A stretch of 64,000 bases of DNA from Callaeas wilsoni (taxonomy: Eukaryota > Chordata > Aves > Passeriformes > Callaeidae): assembly GCA_013398955.1 (NCBI GenBank), contig VWPU01009501.1, forward strand, positions 519,501 to 583,500, given 5' to 3'. A program made the position numbers and the translations under genes. Of this stretch, positions 51,301-63,714 are shown piece by piece (position 1 is the first letter of the stretch; each line of letters begins with the position of its first letter). The notes below the pieces were generated by a model, which saw only the letters and a list, made by a program, of their open reading frames with translations, did no database searches and was not told where the DNA came from.

Positions 51301-52007
51301 TTTCTGTGTTCTTCCACAAGAAAGAAATGTGCTTGACAGTGTTTGTCTTATGTGCTCTGTTTAGGACATTTTACCATTTAGTTGCAAAATTAGCAGGTAG
51401 TGCAGAGATTTATTAATTTTCTGCATATGGAATGCATCAGATTTTACTGAACTGGTTGGTTCTGCACCAGATAGATAGATTTTTATAGGGTTTTTTTTAC
51501 TTAACATGATTTTATCTTGAGCTGAACAAAAAAATGTAAGTAACTTGGAGCATAATTATCTCTCACAGCTCTTCTTATTTCTAATTTATTATAGCTTTTG
51601 TAATTTGTCAGGGCTAGGATGGTATTGTACCTGCCCAGCAGTCTAAATTTCCAACTAAGTGAAAAAAAAATTATAAATACTTTTTCTGTATGGAAAAAAA
51701 ATAAGAACAATATTCTCTACCGAAAATCAAACTGCTTTTTAAATCTCAGAGGTGAAACAGACTTTTCCTTCATTCTCATTTTTGTTCTGAGTATAAATTT
51801 CATCCTGCAGCTGAGCTTTTTCTTGATAAAAGCTTAATTGAAAAGACTGAATTCCAGAGAAAGTCCAATTTTTGAGGTGAGTCATATTCAAGCTCTAAAA
51901 ATATTGACGATGTTTGATTCTGATTTTGATTTTAATCATATGCTTTCTCTGTATTTTGCTAGTAAGCCATGTCAGCATGTATTGATTTACATGTAAAAAG
52001 AAAAGTA
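45342..52007. other. 6.7 kb without recognised element
   Basis: No repeat family, RNA gene or coding exon recognised. The only structure noted is the 15-bp inverted repeat at 46988-47022. Open frames are all under 100 codons and have no recognisable domains. Confidence 0.45.
46988..47022. repeat. 15-bp inverted repeat with one mismatch
   Basis: aaatcttgtgccatg (46988-47002) pairs with catggcacaaaattt (47008-47022) around ttcat, with a single C-A mismatch and a perfect inner 10-bp stem. It could form a stable hairpin in DNA or RNA. No gene or transposon context was found. Confidence 0.8.
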
Positions 52008-52260
52008 CTGATTCACGGTAAAGGTCAGCTGTGCTGTAACAGATCTCACTGACGTGCAAAACTGATAGCTATTGTGTCTAGATTTTAGCAGATTTTATAG
52101 GGTAAAAAACATTGAGGGGATCATTTATGTAATCTGCTGTGTGTTGTCCATGATAAATGAGCAAACGGGTAAATGCTGAAAATCAAGAAAAACTGGTCAT
52201 CTACTAGACACCAGAGATACCTCTTAGTTATACAATAAAATGTTACAGAATCTATTTAAA
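52008..52260 (+). repeat. Near-identical direct repeat, copy 1
   Basis: This segment recurs at 57452-57700 in the same orientation. 52017-52148 is identical base for base to 57461-57592 (132 bp). The rest is about 86% identical, and copy 2 lacks about 10 bp near the 3' end. Flanking DNA differs, so this is either a mobile element or a local duplication. The family is not recognised, and no terminal repeats or open frame are evident. Confidence 0.92.
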
Positions 52261-52479
52261 AACTCCTAAAAGTGATCAAGAAAAAGCAATGTTAAAACTG
52301 ACATATTTCTTTATGTACCAAGGACTGCTCTGAGGGACAAGGGGGGAGCAGAATTCAACTTAAACAAAACATTCTACATCATCCCACTTGACAATCCTTC
52401 CCTAAGCCAGGGACCTGTTGTCTGCGTAGAAGCACAGCCAGTTGGGACACACAGTCAGTTGGAAAGCTGCTCTCAGAGC

Positions 52480-52930
52480 TTTGCTGTCAAAAAGGTGTCT
52501 CGAGTGGAGTCCCAGGAGAATATGTCCAGAGCTGGTTCTATTTGATATTTCCATTAGCCACCTGGGTGATGGAAAGGAACGTACGCTTATGAAATTTGCT
52601 GACAGCTCCGAGGCAGGACGGATGGCAGGTGGTATGTGGGATGGGATCAGAATTCAAAATTATCTTGATGCACTGGAATGGGAGGAGGTTAGAAGAGGGG
52701 AGGGAGGGAGGGAGAGAGAGAGAGAAGGAGGGAGAGGAGAGGAAGAGAGAGAAAGGAAAGGCAACAGAAAAGCTCTGCATTTAAAGAAGAGAAAGAATGT
52801 TAGTAAACACAAAATGGACACTAAATGGCTAGCTTTTAACATAGCAGGGAAGGATGTGGAGCTAGAAGTGGATCAGAAACTGGCTGCAGTTCTGCCACGG
52901 AAGAGGCAAGTTACATACTGGGAGCAATTA
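52480..52930 (+). mobile_element. Degraded CR1 RT fragment containing a GA-rich insert
   Basis: The plus strand reads LVLFDISISHLGDGKERTLM followed by KFADSSEAGRM at about 52526-52627. This lines up with the CR1 reverse transcriptase block LF.IFI.DL.DG....L.KFADDTKLGG, with the second catalytic aspartate (FADD) changed to FADS. After LDALEWEE a purine-rich expansion (52690-52760, GGGA/GAGA units) separates it from ALHLKKRKNV, a possible counterpart of the VLHLGRNN block of CR1. The 168-codon frame stays open throughout but cannot be a working RT. This is an old copy. Confidence 0.7.
52690..52760. repeat. GGGA/GA-rich purine microsatellite
   Basis: About 70 bp of nearly pure purine (gggagggagggag, then gagagagagag and irregular units) inside the CR1 remnant. 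Probably an expansion after insertion. Confidence 0.85.
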
Positions 52931-55900
52931 ATGGAAGAAACAACATAAACCTGGAGGAAGAAATCCATTATCGTTACTCATGTTTTTATCACAGAGAGAA
53001 CTAAGTATATGTGAATGTTGCCTGAAATTACTCAGTTACTTCTTTCAGGAGCTGAGCCAATCTTATATATCTGAATCTTCTATACGGAAATGCACCAATA
53101 AAATAATTGCAGTGTTGTCTTCATGCTCAGTCCTGTAGCAGTAATGCTGATAGCTTTTAAGAATTAGTTGGCTTCCATTTCAGAGTCTGGTTTTAAAGAG
53201 TTTATGTAACTTGGAAATATGAAGAGAAAGTAAAGCCAAGGTTAAATAAGAGCTAGTTATCCTAGCATACTTCTTTTTAAGTTTTGAATCTTTCATTCTA
53301 TCCCACCCCCGGCACTGTCAGTACTTTGCTTTCTTGCAGCTGCATAATTTCTTCACTTATACTTTCTATTTATACAAAAAGAGAAACAAAAACCCCAAAC
53401 CAAAACAAAAAAAAAATGCCCAAAACCAAAACTCTGCAGCAAAACCCCTTTGATATTATGATTCAACATGCCTTAAAATAAGATGGTAAATATTTATAGC
53501 TAGCTTAGACATGGGGGAGTACTGCTTAATTCTCTTCAGTACTTGCATCAAGGAGAATGTAACTGCTTTCAATAAGAAAATGATTGGTTTGTTATTGTGT
53601 TGTTTTCCCAGAAAAAAACATTTTCAAATCTTCTCAGTCTCCCATCAGTCTCTGAGTGCCGCTTATCCTGGCTCTGTCATTCAAAAACTTAAGTCTATGT
53701 ATACTTGATAGTGACATTCATATTCATTGTGACAGCTGAGGAAAAAAAACCACTAAACTGTATAGCTAAGTCAGTTTATTCTCTGTACCCTTAAGAAAGT
53801 ATAAAGCAACATTTATAACCTTCATGCCTTCTCTTGTCTACATAAATGAGCCCTAGAGACAACTATTAATAAAGGGCAGGTAAAGAATCGTTCTTTTCAC
53901 CATTTTAATTCTATATACAGAAGAAATTTCATCTCCATTATCCCATGTGTGGTGTGTCCATGTACAGAAGCTGAGAGGTTGGTGTGCCTGAGTGAGTATG
54001 CATATGAGTGATACACGTTACCATTCTTTTTGCACAGAAATGTAAAAATTTATTTAACATATAAAGAACTTATATTTAAGTGGCTTTCAGCATAGCACTT
54101 GTGCTTGGAGTATGCATAACTTTGTCCTATATTGTTTGTTCTTGAATATTTACTAGTGTGCAAAAGTGGTAGCATTTGAGGTACAACTAGATACTGTTGG
54201 TCATTCTATAAGCTGAAAAGAATCCGCATCTCTGGTAAGACAGAACACAAATACCTGTATAACTCAGTCTGAACTTTAATAATCTTTTCCCCAAGTTCAC
54301 AGTACCTTCCTAACCTGTCCTACTTTTCAAAGCAAACAAAGGCAGGGAAGGTATTTAAGAGGTCAAAAAACTTATCCTGTGAAAAGGTAGAGAGACTGAT
54401 AAAGAGAAGACTGAAAGGAATAACCTTTATAAGAATATTAACCTGCTAGGTAACTCATTTGTCTTCTTTGGGCAGTATCTGGAGACATTCAAATATTAAG
54501 TCCTCTTCTAGTAATCTATAAATATATACAGGTAAGTACTGGCTTCATAGTACCTGAGCAGAGCTATCATACAGTGGGAAAATTTTCACTTTATTTCATA
54601 ATAGGTCTTCTTAAAATTTCATTTCCTGATTTACAAAGACCTAATCATACACATGAGGGCTCACTGTGTGCTTCACAACACATGGATCAGGCTTCATATG
54701 TAATGAAGGTTTTGTTGTGGCAAGGCTCCACTTGCACTTAAGGTTTTAGAAGAAATGCATGAAAAGTAGATGAGACTGAAAGAAGAATGTGCAGTTCCAG
54801 TGTAGCTCCTCCTTTGCCTCTATTTGTAGCAATTCATAATTTTCTGTGAAATATCCTTGTGTTTTGATCTATATGTTCATCATTTTGAAGAGGAGGCAGG
54901 CCTAAATTCCCTGTCAGTATCCTGTCCAAACAGATTGAGTGACATTCTTTTAGACACATAAATATGTATAGAGATTTTGTGGGACACCATCATATTCCTG
55001 GGCAAATTACAAGAAAAAGTGATTATGATAACTTTGCTGGAGAGCAGCAGCAATTCTTGATTCAAATCTTAAAAAAATACTAGCTCTTTCCTTACATTCT
55101 TCTTCATTTGTCTCCTAATATCTGTGGCCAAAATTATGGTGGTTTCCATTAATCATTCCTGACTTGTGGCTGTCAGAATTATCTGTAAGAGTTTGTTTTC
55201 TTGGCAGGTGTCTGAATCATGGATCCGGAAAGATGGCTAAGACATGTTTCTCATTCTTTAATGCACATTATGTGAAAGACTTTTTCAATTTTAGGCAACT
55301 TGCTGTCCAAAAGGAAAGAAATGACCTCATCTGTCAGCTGGATGTGTTGTGTCTCACAGAATGTTTGCCTCAAGCACAGCAGTGGTAGATGTATTTGCAA
55401 TGTTGCCACAAGGATGACTGCACAGCATTTGTTCTGACTTTTCCAGAAGGTCTTGAGAAGGATGGTGCACTATTCCCACTCAGTTTAGTAGGTGATAAAG
55501 ATGAGGAAACCTGGTCTTCATCACCATTGTGACTATGCAATGGAAAGTGCCCCATGCTAAATATATTGGTCTTCCATACGTGAGCGATGGGTCTCACTTG
55601 ACTTGAATGGTTGTACTTGCTGTCTGTCAATAATAATTATCTCTTCAGACTTTTATGATTATTTTTATTTTTTCTGTCGGCTCCCACTTAAATAGAAACA
55701 ATATTCTCCACGAAAAGCATGGAGAGTATAAAGCATATCATTTCATTACTCCACTGTATATTCATTAGAGGGTCTAAGTGGGCACTGATATAAAGATGAA
55801 TTCTTCTGAAGCCATTTTCTCAGCCTCGAGCATAAGGTTTCTGATGACCTAGAGATAAGCTGACTCAAAATTTTACAGTTATGGAAATTTCTGTAAATCC

Positions 55901-56204
55901 CCTGATCTGAATGGATTTGTGTACTTGTACATTAACTGTGACTCTGTGTATGACGTGCAGAGCTGTTTTTCTCTTGTGATTCCATTTAAAATTCACTGTC
56001 TTCAGTAGTTCTTCATTCCTTTCTTCTATGTACACTGCAAACAATAGCAGAATTTCTTGTCTTTGTTCTTGCTTTCTTTACAAACATTATCCACAGGAGG
56101 TCAAACACAAGGAGCTGTACCAGACTAACACTACACCCAGATTTGGTCATGATGACTTAAAAAGTCATAGAAATTACAATAGAGAAAAGACCACAGCAAG
56201 CAGC
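52931..56204. other. AT-rich DNA without recognised feature
   Basis: No repeat family, RNA gene or exon recognised. An A/C-rich simple stretch lies near 53384-53430. Open frames are short and motif-free. Confidence 0.45.
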
Positions 56205-56653
56205 TGATGCCTTGTAGAGGCTGACCTGGAGCAGAGGTTGGACAGAGTGAAAGGATAAAGGGTAGGTAGTTATTGAAAGGCCTTCACAGGGTACACCTTG
56301 GCAGTGCAGGAGTCTCTCAGAGACTACACCCAAGATGGATGACAGTCACACATTTTTTGGACAGCTATAAGTTTTGTCCATTTGTATATCAGAGGTTAAT
56401 TGTCCAATTACAGCTTCAGGTAATGGAGTCCCATTCTCTTAGTTTGCTCCTCCTCATCTCACTTTTGTTTACATTTCTTGAGGTCTGAGACAGTGCGGTG
56501 TCCTTGATTCTCAGGGTTAGAGAGGAATTGTTGTGTCTGACCAAACTGGGAAAAGCAGTGGCTAACACTCTATATGGAGTTCACAGTTATACACTAAAGA
56601 ATTGCAGGATTACAAATATATGAAAATATAAAAGCTAAAATCCTAAGGCATCA
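56205..56653. mobile_element. Probable solo LTR with 9-bp inverted ends
   Basis: The segment begins tgatgccttg and ends ctaaggcatca. tgatgcctt and aaggcatca are perfect inverted repeats with TG...CA ends, and the 449-bp length fits a solo LTR. Internal blocks such as ggttaattgtccaattacag and acagttatacactaaag resemble a passerine ERVK-type LTR from memory. A TATA-like stretch seen on the minus strand suggests that orientation, but it is not certain. Flanks (gcagc / cagtg) show no exact target duplication, so the ends may be off by a few bases or the duplication has decayed. Confidence 0.68.
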
Positions 56654-57451
56654 CAGTGAGAACTTCTGTGTTAGAACCTCACCAAAGCCTAGGAAGGAAT
56701 TTATGCAGCACTCAGGAGTTAAGATTGCTGTCTTAAATGCTCACTTGACAGATCCCTGTTTAGGAGTGTACACAACAAGAGTTATGGTACTGTAAAAGTC
56801 TTGGTACTTCTCTCTGCCAGACTGAGTTTCATCCAGGCTCCCCATGGCAAATAAATCAAAGCTATTCTCCAGTAAAAGTAAGAGGTCTCAGCACAACTGA
56901 AAGGATGCTACTTGGAATTAGTTGTTGTTCTATTTGGATTCAGGGTATGGATTGTTTTACCTAACTAGGATCTACTGCTTCCTGTGCTATTAATAAGTGA
57001 CAACAGTTAGTATCTGATAGACCAGTCAATATCTGATAGACTGCTGAAAATAAATCATAAAGTTTTATAGCTAGGAAATCTTTACCCAAGATGCTCTCTG
57101 AATTATTCAACAAAATTCAATAAAAGCATAAATGAAATACCAAAAACATCACATGGGAAAACAGACTTTTAAAACTAAAGAGTAAAATCCATAAACAAGA
57201 TTATTTAAGAATCTTGTCTATGTCAGTTGAATTTGGGTTTTATTGTGTTTGAGGGAAATGGAAGCTAAACAATTGCAACAATATTAAGTGAATCTTCAGA
57301 ATCCATTTTGCTTTGGTTTACAACTACCTAGGAAAATGAAAAAATATCTAATGGAAGGCACTCTCTGCAGCATTTTTAACTTTTCTATGTAGGCAGCACA
57401 GACTGTCTCAATAGAACAACTCTTTCAACAAAGTTGTCTGCAGAGTTATCC
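56654..57451. other. AT-rich DNA without recognised feature
   Basis: Nothing recognised between the solo LTR and the direct repeat copy 2. Confidence 0.45.
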
Positions 57452-57700
57452 CTGATTCGTGGTAAAGGTCAGCTGTGCTGTAACAGATCTCACTGACGTG
57501 CAAAACTGATAGCTATTGTGTCTAGATTTTAGCAGATTTTATAGGGTAAAAAACATTGAGGGGATCATTTATGTAATCTGCTGTGTGTTGTCTACAATAA
57601 ATTAGCAAATGGGTAAATGCTAAAAATCAAGACAAATTAGTCATCTACTAGACACCAGAGATATAAAGAATAAAATATTACAAAATCTAAATGTATATTT
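57452..57700 (+). repeat. Near-identical direct repeat, copy 2
   Basis: Second copy of 52008-52260, 5.4 kb downstream in the same orientation. 57461-57592 is identical to 52017-52148. Outside this core about eleven substitutions, mostly transitions, occur in roughly 80 bp, plus a deletion of about 10 bp after ccagagata. Flanks are unrelated to those of copy 1. Confidence 0.92.
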
Positions 57701-59139
57701 AACCATCCAGAATAACAAAATTTGGACTACTATCCCACTCCCAGAAACTTGATTCAAACTCTGCCCTATGTGTCTGATGATTCAGCTTTTTTTCCCCTTC
57801 TCATTCATTTCTGCTAGACAAGTTAGGACTTCCTATTCATTATTCAGCTATTCGGTCTATGCTGAATGTTGTCACTTGTGATCTTTTACCTCCTCGTCTA
57901 AATAGAATTTTACCTTTTTAACCATCTCTCAAATCAGAATTGCATTCACACAACAGTAGCTGAGAAATTATTCCCACCAACAGATGTTATTTATGACTAA
58001 CAAATCCCATAGCCTGAGGGAAAGTGGGAGGCATGCATATTTAACTTACTGATAAAATAAGCCTTTCTGTGTAATAAATTGTTTGAAAGTCAGAAGAAAA
58101 CCAGATTTGAAGATCACTTATCTTCTAAAGTCAGTTTGTAGGTCCTGAAAAGTGTCAACTGATCTTACGAAAGGTCTTTTGCATGTGTGCCATCTATTTT
58201 ATGTGTAAATATGCTTGTATGCATTTTAAATATTTCACTATCTGTATCTCAAAATGCTACTTAGTAATTAGTAAATTTTGAATAAATTTGTAAGTCTACA
58301 GAGGTGTTTCCCAGTTGTGAGCAAGACATGGAGCCCATGAAATCTATACAACTTCACCTTTGCTTAAACATTCCTTTTATCTTTTCTCTGATATGAATGT
58401 CTTGAAGGAGGTGGGAATGAGGAAAATCTATAGACTGGGATTAATTTTTCTGCTTGAGTCTGGAGTAGATACTCAAAGAGCACTGACGGAAAAAAAGGGC
58501 ATTCTAATTCTTTCCAGTATTTCCTCTCTATCCTATTTATATTTTGGAGTCCTAGCTTTGTGCAGGAACAAAGTTTGCCAGTGATAAAACTGATGTAACA
58601 CTAATGTTATGAGAGGGATTAGGAAATCAACCTGGAAGGCTTCCAGCAGTATTAGATAATCAGGATGCAGCACTTCACACGTGAGACTGTAAAATCCAGT
58701 TCAGCAGACAGCATACATCCAGCTGCAGCAGGGCAGACACACAGGCCAGAGGCTTTTCCAGCAATGTCTACGCAGTGCACGAGATCATTCTAAAAAATGC
58801 ATTGGAGAGCCTGAGAGCAGCTAAAGCTGCCTTGTGAATATGTGTTCATTTAAGTTACGTAAGCAGAGATTTTGTCCAGCCTTTTTGTCTCCTCAGCCAA
58901 GCAGTATGTTGATGTTTGCAGCAAGACCCTGCAAATGAGAAAATAGCACAGCTCATCTGTTAGGTACAAGGCCAATTTTGCAAGCCTAATAGCACTGCTA
59001 TATGAGGTCTCCAGTTTCCCTACTGATATCACAGTCACACTGGTTCTGGGTCTCCATGCCTCCAGACTTCCCTTACACTACACAGCATGTGCTCACCAGC
59101 AGCATCTTTTGACTCCAGCAGCATTTATGAAAGGTTGAT
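57701..59139. other. DNA without recognised feature
   Basis: No repeat family or exon recognised. Open frames such as 58360-58584 are short and motif-free. Confidence 0.45.
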
Positions 59140-59709
59140 CATGCAGGATATTGTTTTGCCTGGCTCTTCATAGTAGCTGGTGGAGCTGTTTTGGATTTGT
59201 CTTGAAAATAGTGTTGATAACAGAGGGATGTTTTTGTTATTGCTGAGCAGCATTAAAACACAGTCAAGGCTTTTCTGCTTCTCACCTCATCCCACCAGTT
59301 AGGAGGCTGGGGTGCATGAGAATTTGGGAGCGGACATTGCCAGGACAGCTGACAACTGATCCAAGGGATATCCCATACCATGCAGTGTCATGCTCAGCCT
59401 ATAAAGCTGGGAAAAGTAGGAAGGTAGGACGTTCAGGGTAATGGTGTTTGTCTTCCCATGTCACCATTATGTATGACAGGGTCCTCCTTTCCTGGGGATA
59501 TTTGAGCCTGCCTGTCCATGGGAAGTGGTGAGTGAATTTCTTACTTCATTTTGCTTGCCTGTGTGGCTTTTGCTTTGCCTATTAAATTGTCTTTATCTCA
59601 GCCCACGAGTTTTCTCACTATTACTCTTCCAACTCTCTTCCTTCTACCACCAGAGGAGAGTGAGCAAACAGCTCTGTGGGGCTGAGTTAACAACTGGGGT
59701 TAAACAACA
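59140..59709 (+). mobile_element. Solo LTR, avian ERVL type
   Basis: Plus-strand landmarks in order are cttcatagtagctgg near 59166, ttttggatttg, gttattgctgagcagc near 59237, a TATA-like cctataaagctggg near 59399, cccatgggaagtggtgagtg near 59515, a poly(A)-like attaaat near 59580 and the end ggggttaaacaaca at 59709. From memory these are the landmarks of a very common bird ERVL LTR. The start has lost its TG (catgcagg at 59140, where the fragment at 37558 has TGTGCTGG). A short deletion lies between the start and cttcatag. No target duplication is recognisable. Solo LTR, no internal genes. Confidence 0.82.
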
Positions 59710-61124
59710 GTCAGATGCAAAACTCAGTAATCTGTTCATTCATTGGGCTGCCATGTTGCTGACATTGGTCCAGACACCATACTAAAACTTCCTTTCCAAG
59801 TTTCTGCTCCACTGACCATGTGGTAAAATCTACTAGGGGATTAAAGTTTGGGCCAGCCCTAATCTTGAGTCACATCTGCCATTTCTGCTCCTGTGCCCAA
59901 GGCAGACATCTCCCTGGAGGCCTGTAGAAGTGGGATGCTCTCCAGCTTTGCCTATTCTATGGATAAACTCCATTTCTGTGCACACTGACTCCTTCATTAG
60001 GTTTCACTTTGGCCAGCCAGCAAGTTTCACCAGAATTGTAACCATTTCTTTTTACTTGATGTAATAGTTCAAACAGAAACTAAAAGGACTACCCTTGGAT
60101 GCCTCCACCCACAGGGATCTGAAGCACAAGAGGGCCAACATGTCAATGTTTGACAGGTTGGCTTTGTGTTCACACCATTCCAGAACACATGCTTTTGAAT
60201 GAGAGGTGTCATACCCTGTGACATCCAAGAGGAGACAGGCACTGCTCACACCTCAGCCTTTGCTGCCATGTAGCCTTCCAGCATGCCCTCCCTCCCACCA
60301 GGGCTGATGGCAGCTGCTCTCTCACACAGCTGGATGAAAGCTGACTATGTGCTTTGAGACCTGGAGTCCAGCTAAGGTGATATCTCAAGTGCCCTGGTGT
60401 CACATGCAGACGTACGATGGCTTGGTAGCAATAAGGTGTCAAAACAGCTTTGCCTGATTTCTAGGCCAAACTGCCTGGGCTTTTGCCTGATATCTCATAT
60501 TGAAAGGTTATCCTTGCACCTGATTCTGTCAGCTGGATGGTTTCCTCCAGCTTCTAGACTAGTTCATGTTTCCTTAATTTCAGATTTTCAGTAAAATTTT
60601 ACCTTTAACTGTAATTTTTCAAACTGATGTTAATATGGCTACCAAAATGTAGTAGATATTCGTACTGGTCAAGACTTATTTGTGAAGATCCCATGTGATT
60701 CAGGCTCCAATGCCATGTTGATTTAGCTAATTAGTGAGAAAGAATCTGACAAAATTATTTTCATTGCTATTAATCATATCACTGTATTAAGATGCAACTG
60801 ATCCGTAAGGTAATGCTCAAAATTTTTAATTTCTGTATTAATTTTATGAAAGCTGCTTAACAAAGAGCGCCATGAACTCATCATCTTCCTTTTCATTAAA
60901 GCTGTCAAGTTAAATTACATCACAAAACATGGTCATTTATAGCTCTATGAAATAGCTACATCATAAACCCAAATATCTTATACAACCAAAATGCTGAAGA
61001 GGTTTTATGTTATTATTTCATAGACTGGCGACTCTATCATTAGGCTCTTTCAGCCTAATTGTGTGTTTGGGGGAATCACTGTAATTTCTGTTCCTTTTGT
61101 TTAAACGTAAAGCCCTAAATTCTG
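59710..61124. other. DNA without recognised feature
   Basis: No repeat family or exon recognised. Part of 59.8-60.5 kb is moderately GC-rich, but open frames are short and motif-free. Confidence 0.45.
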
Positions 61125-61450
61125 ATCAGCAGAATGGGAAGTGTTTCATATGAGGAGAGACTAATAGAAATTGGAATATTTAGGTTAGTAAATAGAAGGT
61201 TGTAACGAAATATCATCATTGTTTCTATAAGGGAAGTGCAGACAGGGAAAGAGAACAATTTAATGTAATAGACAAAGCTGGCAGAAAAACAAATGTGTTT
61301 TTATGGCTGAGAAGGAAATCAGAAGAAAATATCTAAACTCAAAGCATCAGGGGCTTGAAATAACTTCAGTCACTGATATAACCTAAAAAGCCTTACTTTT
61401 AAGGTGGAGCTTAAAGAGTTTGTGGAGAAAATTATGTGAGGATGTTGCTA
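61125..61450 (+). mobile_element. Ancient CR1/L3-like LINE 3' remnant
   Basis: catatgaggagagactaat near 61148, ggaatatttaggttag, and then the order gcagaaaaacaaatg (61279), aaggaaatcagaag (61313), ttaaggtggagcttaaag (61399) follow the layout of the ORF2 C-terminus in old CR1/L3 elements of sauropsids as I recall it. The sequence is heavily diverged and no frame remains. It is probably older than the other CR1 copies here. Confidence 0.55.
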
Positions 61451-61649
61451 GTGAGAGAAGAAGAGTAGACTTGTGTCCTTGGGGATATTTTTCCAGTCCT
61501 ATGCAGTAGGTTATCATATTAAATCAAACACAGAGATTGGTGATGACCAGAGGAACAGTGACAGGCCAAGAAACTCAAGTGAACTGATCAGGCAGCACAT
61601 TAAATGATCACCAAAAGAGAAGGATCAGGCCATGGTCCCTTGTTTCAAA

Positions 61650-61650
61650 C

Positions 61651-61706
<56 letters not shown>
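61650..61706. repeat. (AT)n(GT)n compound microsatellite
   Basis: An AT run (about 61650-61670) passes into a GT run (about 61671-61706) with one TTT interruption near 61688. Purine-pyrimidine alternation of this kind can adopt Z-DNA. A polymorphic simple repeat. Confidence 0.95.
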
Positions 61707-63265
61707 AAAACCAGGTCAGAGAAAGAAACCATCTACCCAGAATGCTCTGCAGACTAAGAGGGCCTTTTGTGCCAAAATGTAGGCTTCACTATGGCATCCA
61801 TTGTAAGTTGAATGACACTATTTTCTTGGAAGAGAGACAATTTGGAGATGGTATGAAATTTGTTATGACATCTTTAAGGGGTGGCTCAGTGGCAGGGGAA
61901 AGAAGGGATCAAGATGGACCAGGGAGGACCAGGCAAAGTGAAATGGAAGAGGGGTATGCAAGGGGTGTGTTAAGTCACCTGCTGCAGAGCACACTTGTCT
62001 CACTGAGTCTGGTGCATGATCGCTGTGGTCAATCCTGTGTTCTTATTCAATGCTATTCCTAACTATCCTCTGTGTGTGTGTGTTTGTTCTGAGACTGTTT
62101 GTGTGAATTGCTAGTGAACTTCAAGCTGGGTTAGGGGGCAAATAGGACAAGACCTCGGAGTGCCATCTCCCAGAGAGACCGGGATCAGGAATACTGGATT
62201 CAGCTACCTCTAACACCGCATTCCCATTCTTCAATTCAGTTACTTAGTTTTTAATATTATTTTACCTTTACTTATTTTTTCTACATTAGCAGTCTTCTTT
62301 AAATTCCTGCTTTTTTTTAGCAAGCTTGACTTTAAAATTCTATATTATTCATAGTCTTCATATTGAAGATTTTGATGGTTTTTTGCTTAGTCTTATTTTT
62401 TCTCATCCTTTCATTCCACTGTCAGTAGCGTGCACTCTACTTCATTAAATGTTGAAAATCCTGGACTTTGTTTTGCATGAGAAAGATAAAACCCCTCTCT
62501 TTCCTTCTGTTACTGGATGCACTTTTAATTACATTTTATTTACATTACTCTTCTTTTTAAAGCCCCAAAAGTTGTTAAGGAGTACATTTTAGGTAATTTC
62601 ATGCTGTTTCTATTTGAAAATGAGCACCACCCCAAGTATGACAATCATCTTGGGTAGTTTTTAGAGAAACTGTTGACAGGCATCTGGTTGAGTGCTTATA
62701 ATAATCCTCAGGATTAGCTATGCCTAATTGCAGGCACTGGAACTCCAGTATCAAGTCTGTCCTTTCACTGAAGACTTACACGTGAAACTTTCATATATTG
62801 ATGTGAACATAATCACAGGTGTTATACTTCTGGCAATTTTATTCTACATTTATCTCAAAATCTTGTTTTATCTTTGTAGAAGACTGACTGTTTGAAATGT
62901 TCAAATAAGTGCAAATGGTGCTAATCCCTTGTTTCAGCAATAGAGTTTACTTTCTAAGTTCTCTAATAAAGTCTTATTCATTGTAGGAAGCATTGAACTG
63001 ATATAGTTTTTAATATTACGTCTGCTTATTTTTGCCTTCCAGAAAGAAACTCAGGGGTAGTGTCTAAGTTTGAGTAAATCACCTCAACCAACTAATTCGA
63101 GTTAGCTAGTTGATTTCAGTCAGTGGAGTAGTTAGTGATCTGGGCTTCAAAACCATGCAGACAGAGCTACCTGTTGAAAGGAGCGCCATTTTTATCTGAT
63201 ATTTGAAGTAACTTTTCTCTTACTTCCTTTGCCATATTTCACAACCACTTCAGTTGGGGAACTGT
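61707..63265. other. DNA without recognised feature
   Basis: No repeat family or coding exon recognised. The 106-codon frame at 61742-62062 has no recognisable domain. Confidence 0.45.
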
Positions 63266-63714
63266 TGTGGTGAATGAACCAACCACAAGAATGAAAAGGG
63301 GGCCGCTGAGCCCAGAAAAAGAGGTTTCGTGGGCTGGTTCCAAAGAGTAAAATCCCCCTCTGTGAGGATGGCTTCTCCCATCGAATTCCTATGACCTGAT
63401 GTAGGCTCGGTCTGTCTAACTGACAGTTGGCAGACACCCCTTGTATCTCCTAAGAAAAGGTAACCAGATCTGTCCCGCCCTTCCCTTCTTCCTATAGGTC
63501 CCTGCTATGTCACCCCCGCCCCCTTCCCTGTACCCCTTTAAAGCCCACTCAGTCTACTATCTTGTCTCTCTTCGTTTCCGGTCCCCGTCGAGGGAGCGTC
63601 TACAATAAACCCTTTGAATACTGGCCGAAGGAGCCACCTCTGCTCATTTGTTTCTGGTCACGCATGGGGTGTCTATAAGCCCCAGGCGCGCTAGGCTCCG
63701 TGCCTTCCACCACA
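63266..63714 (+). mobile_element. Endogenous retrovirus LTR, CpG-containing
   Basis: The segment starts TGTGGTGAATG and ends TTCCACCACA. TGTGGTG and CACCACA are perfect inverted repeats with TG...CA ends. A TATA-like ctttaaagcc lies near 63536 and AATAAA near 63604, leaving about 110 bp as U5, a normal LTR architecture. It is richer in GC and CpG than its surroundings, suggesting relative youth. No exact target duplication flanks these ends, and tgggctggg follows, so a truncated provirus 5' LTR is possible. An alternative reading uses the 6-bp repeat gggaac at 63257-63262 and 63836-63841, which would extend the insertion to 63835, but that end lacks CA. Confidence 0.72.
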
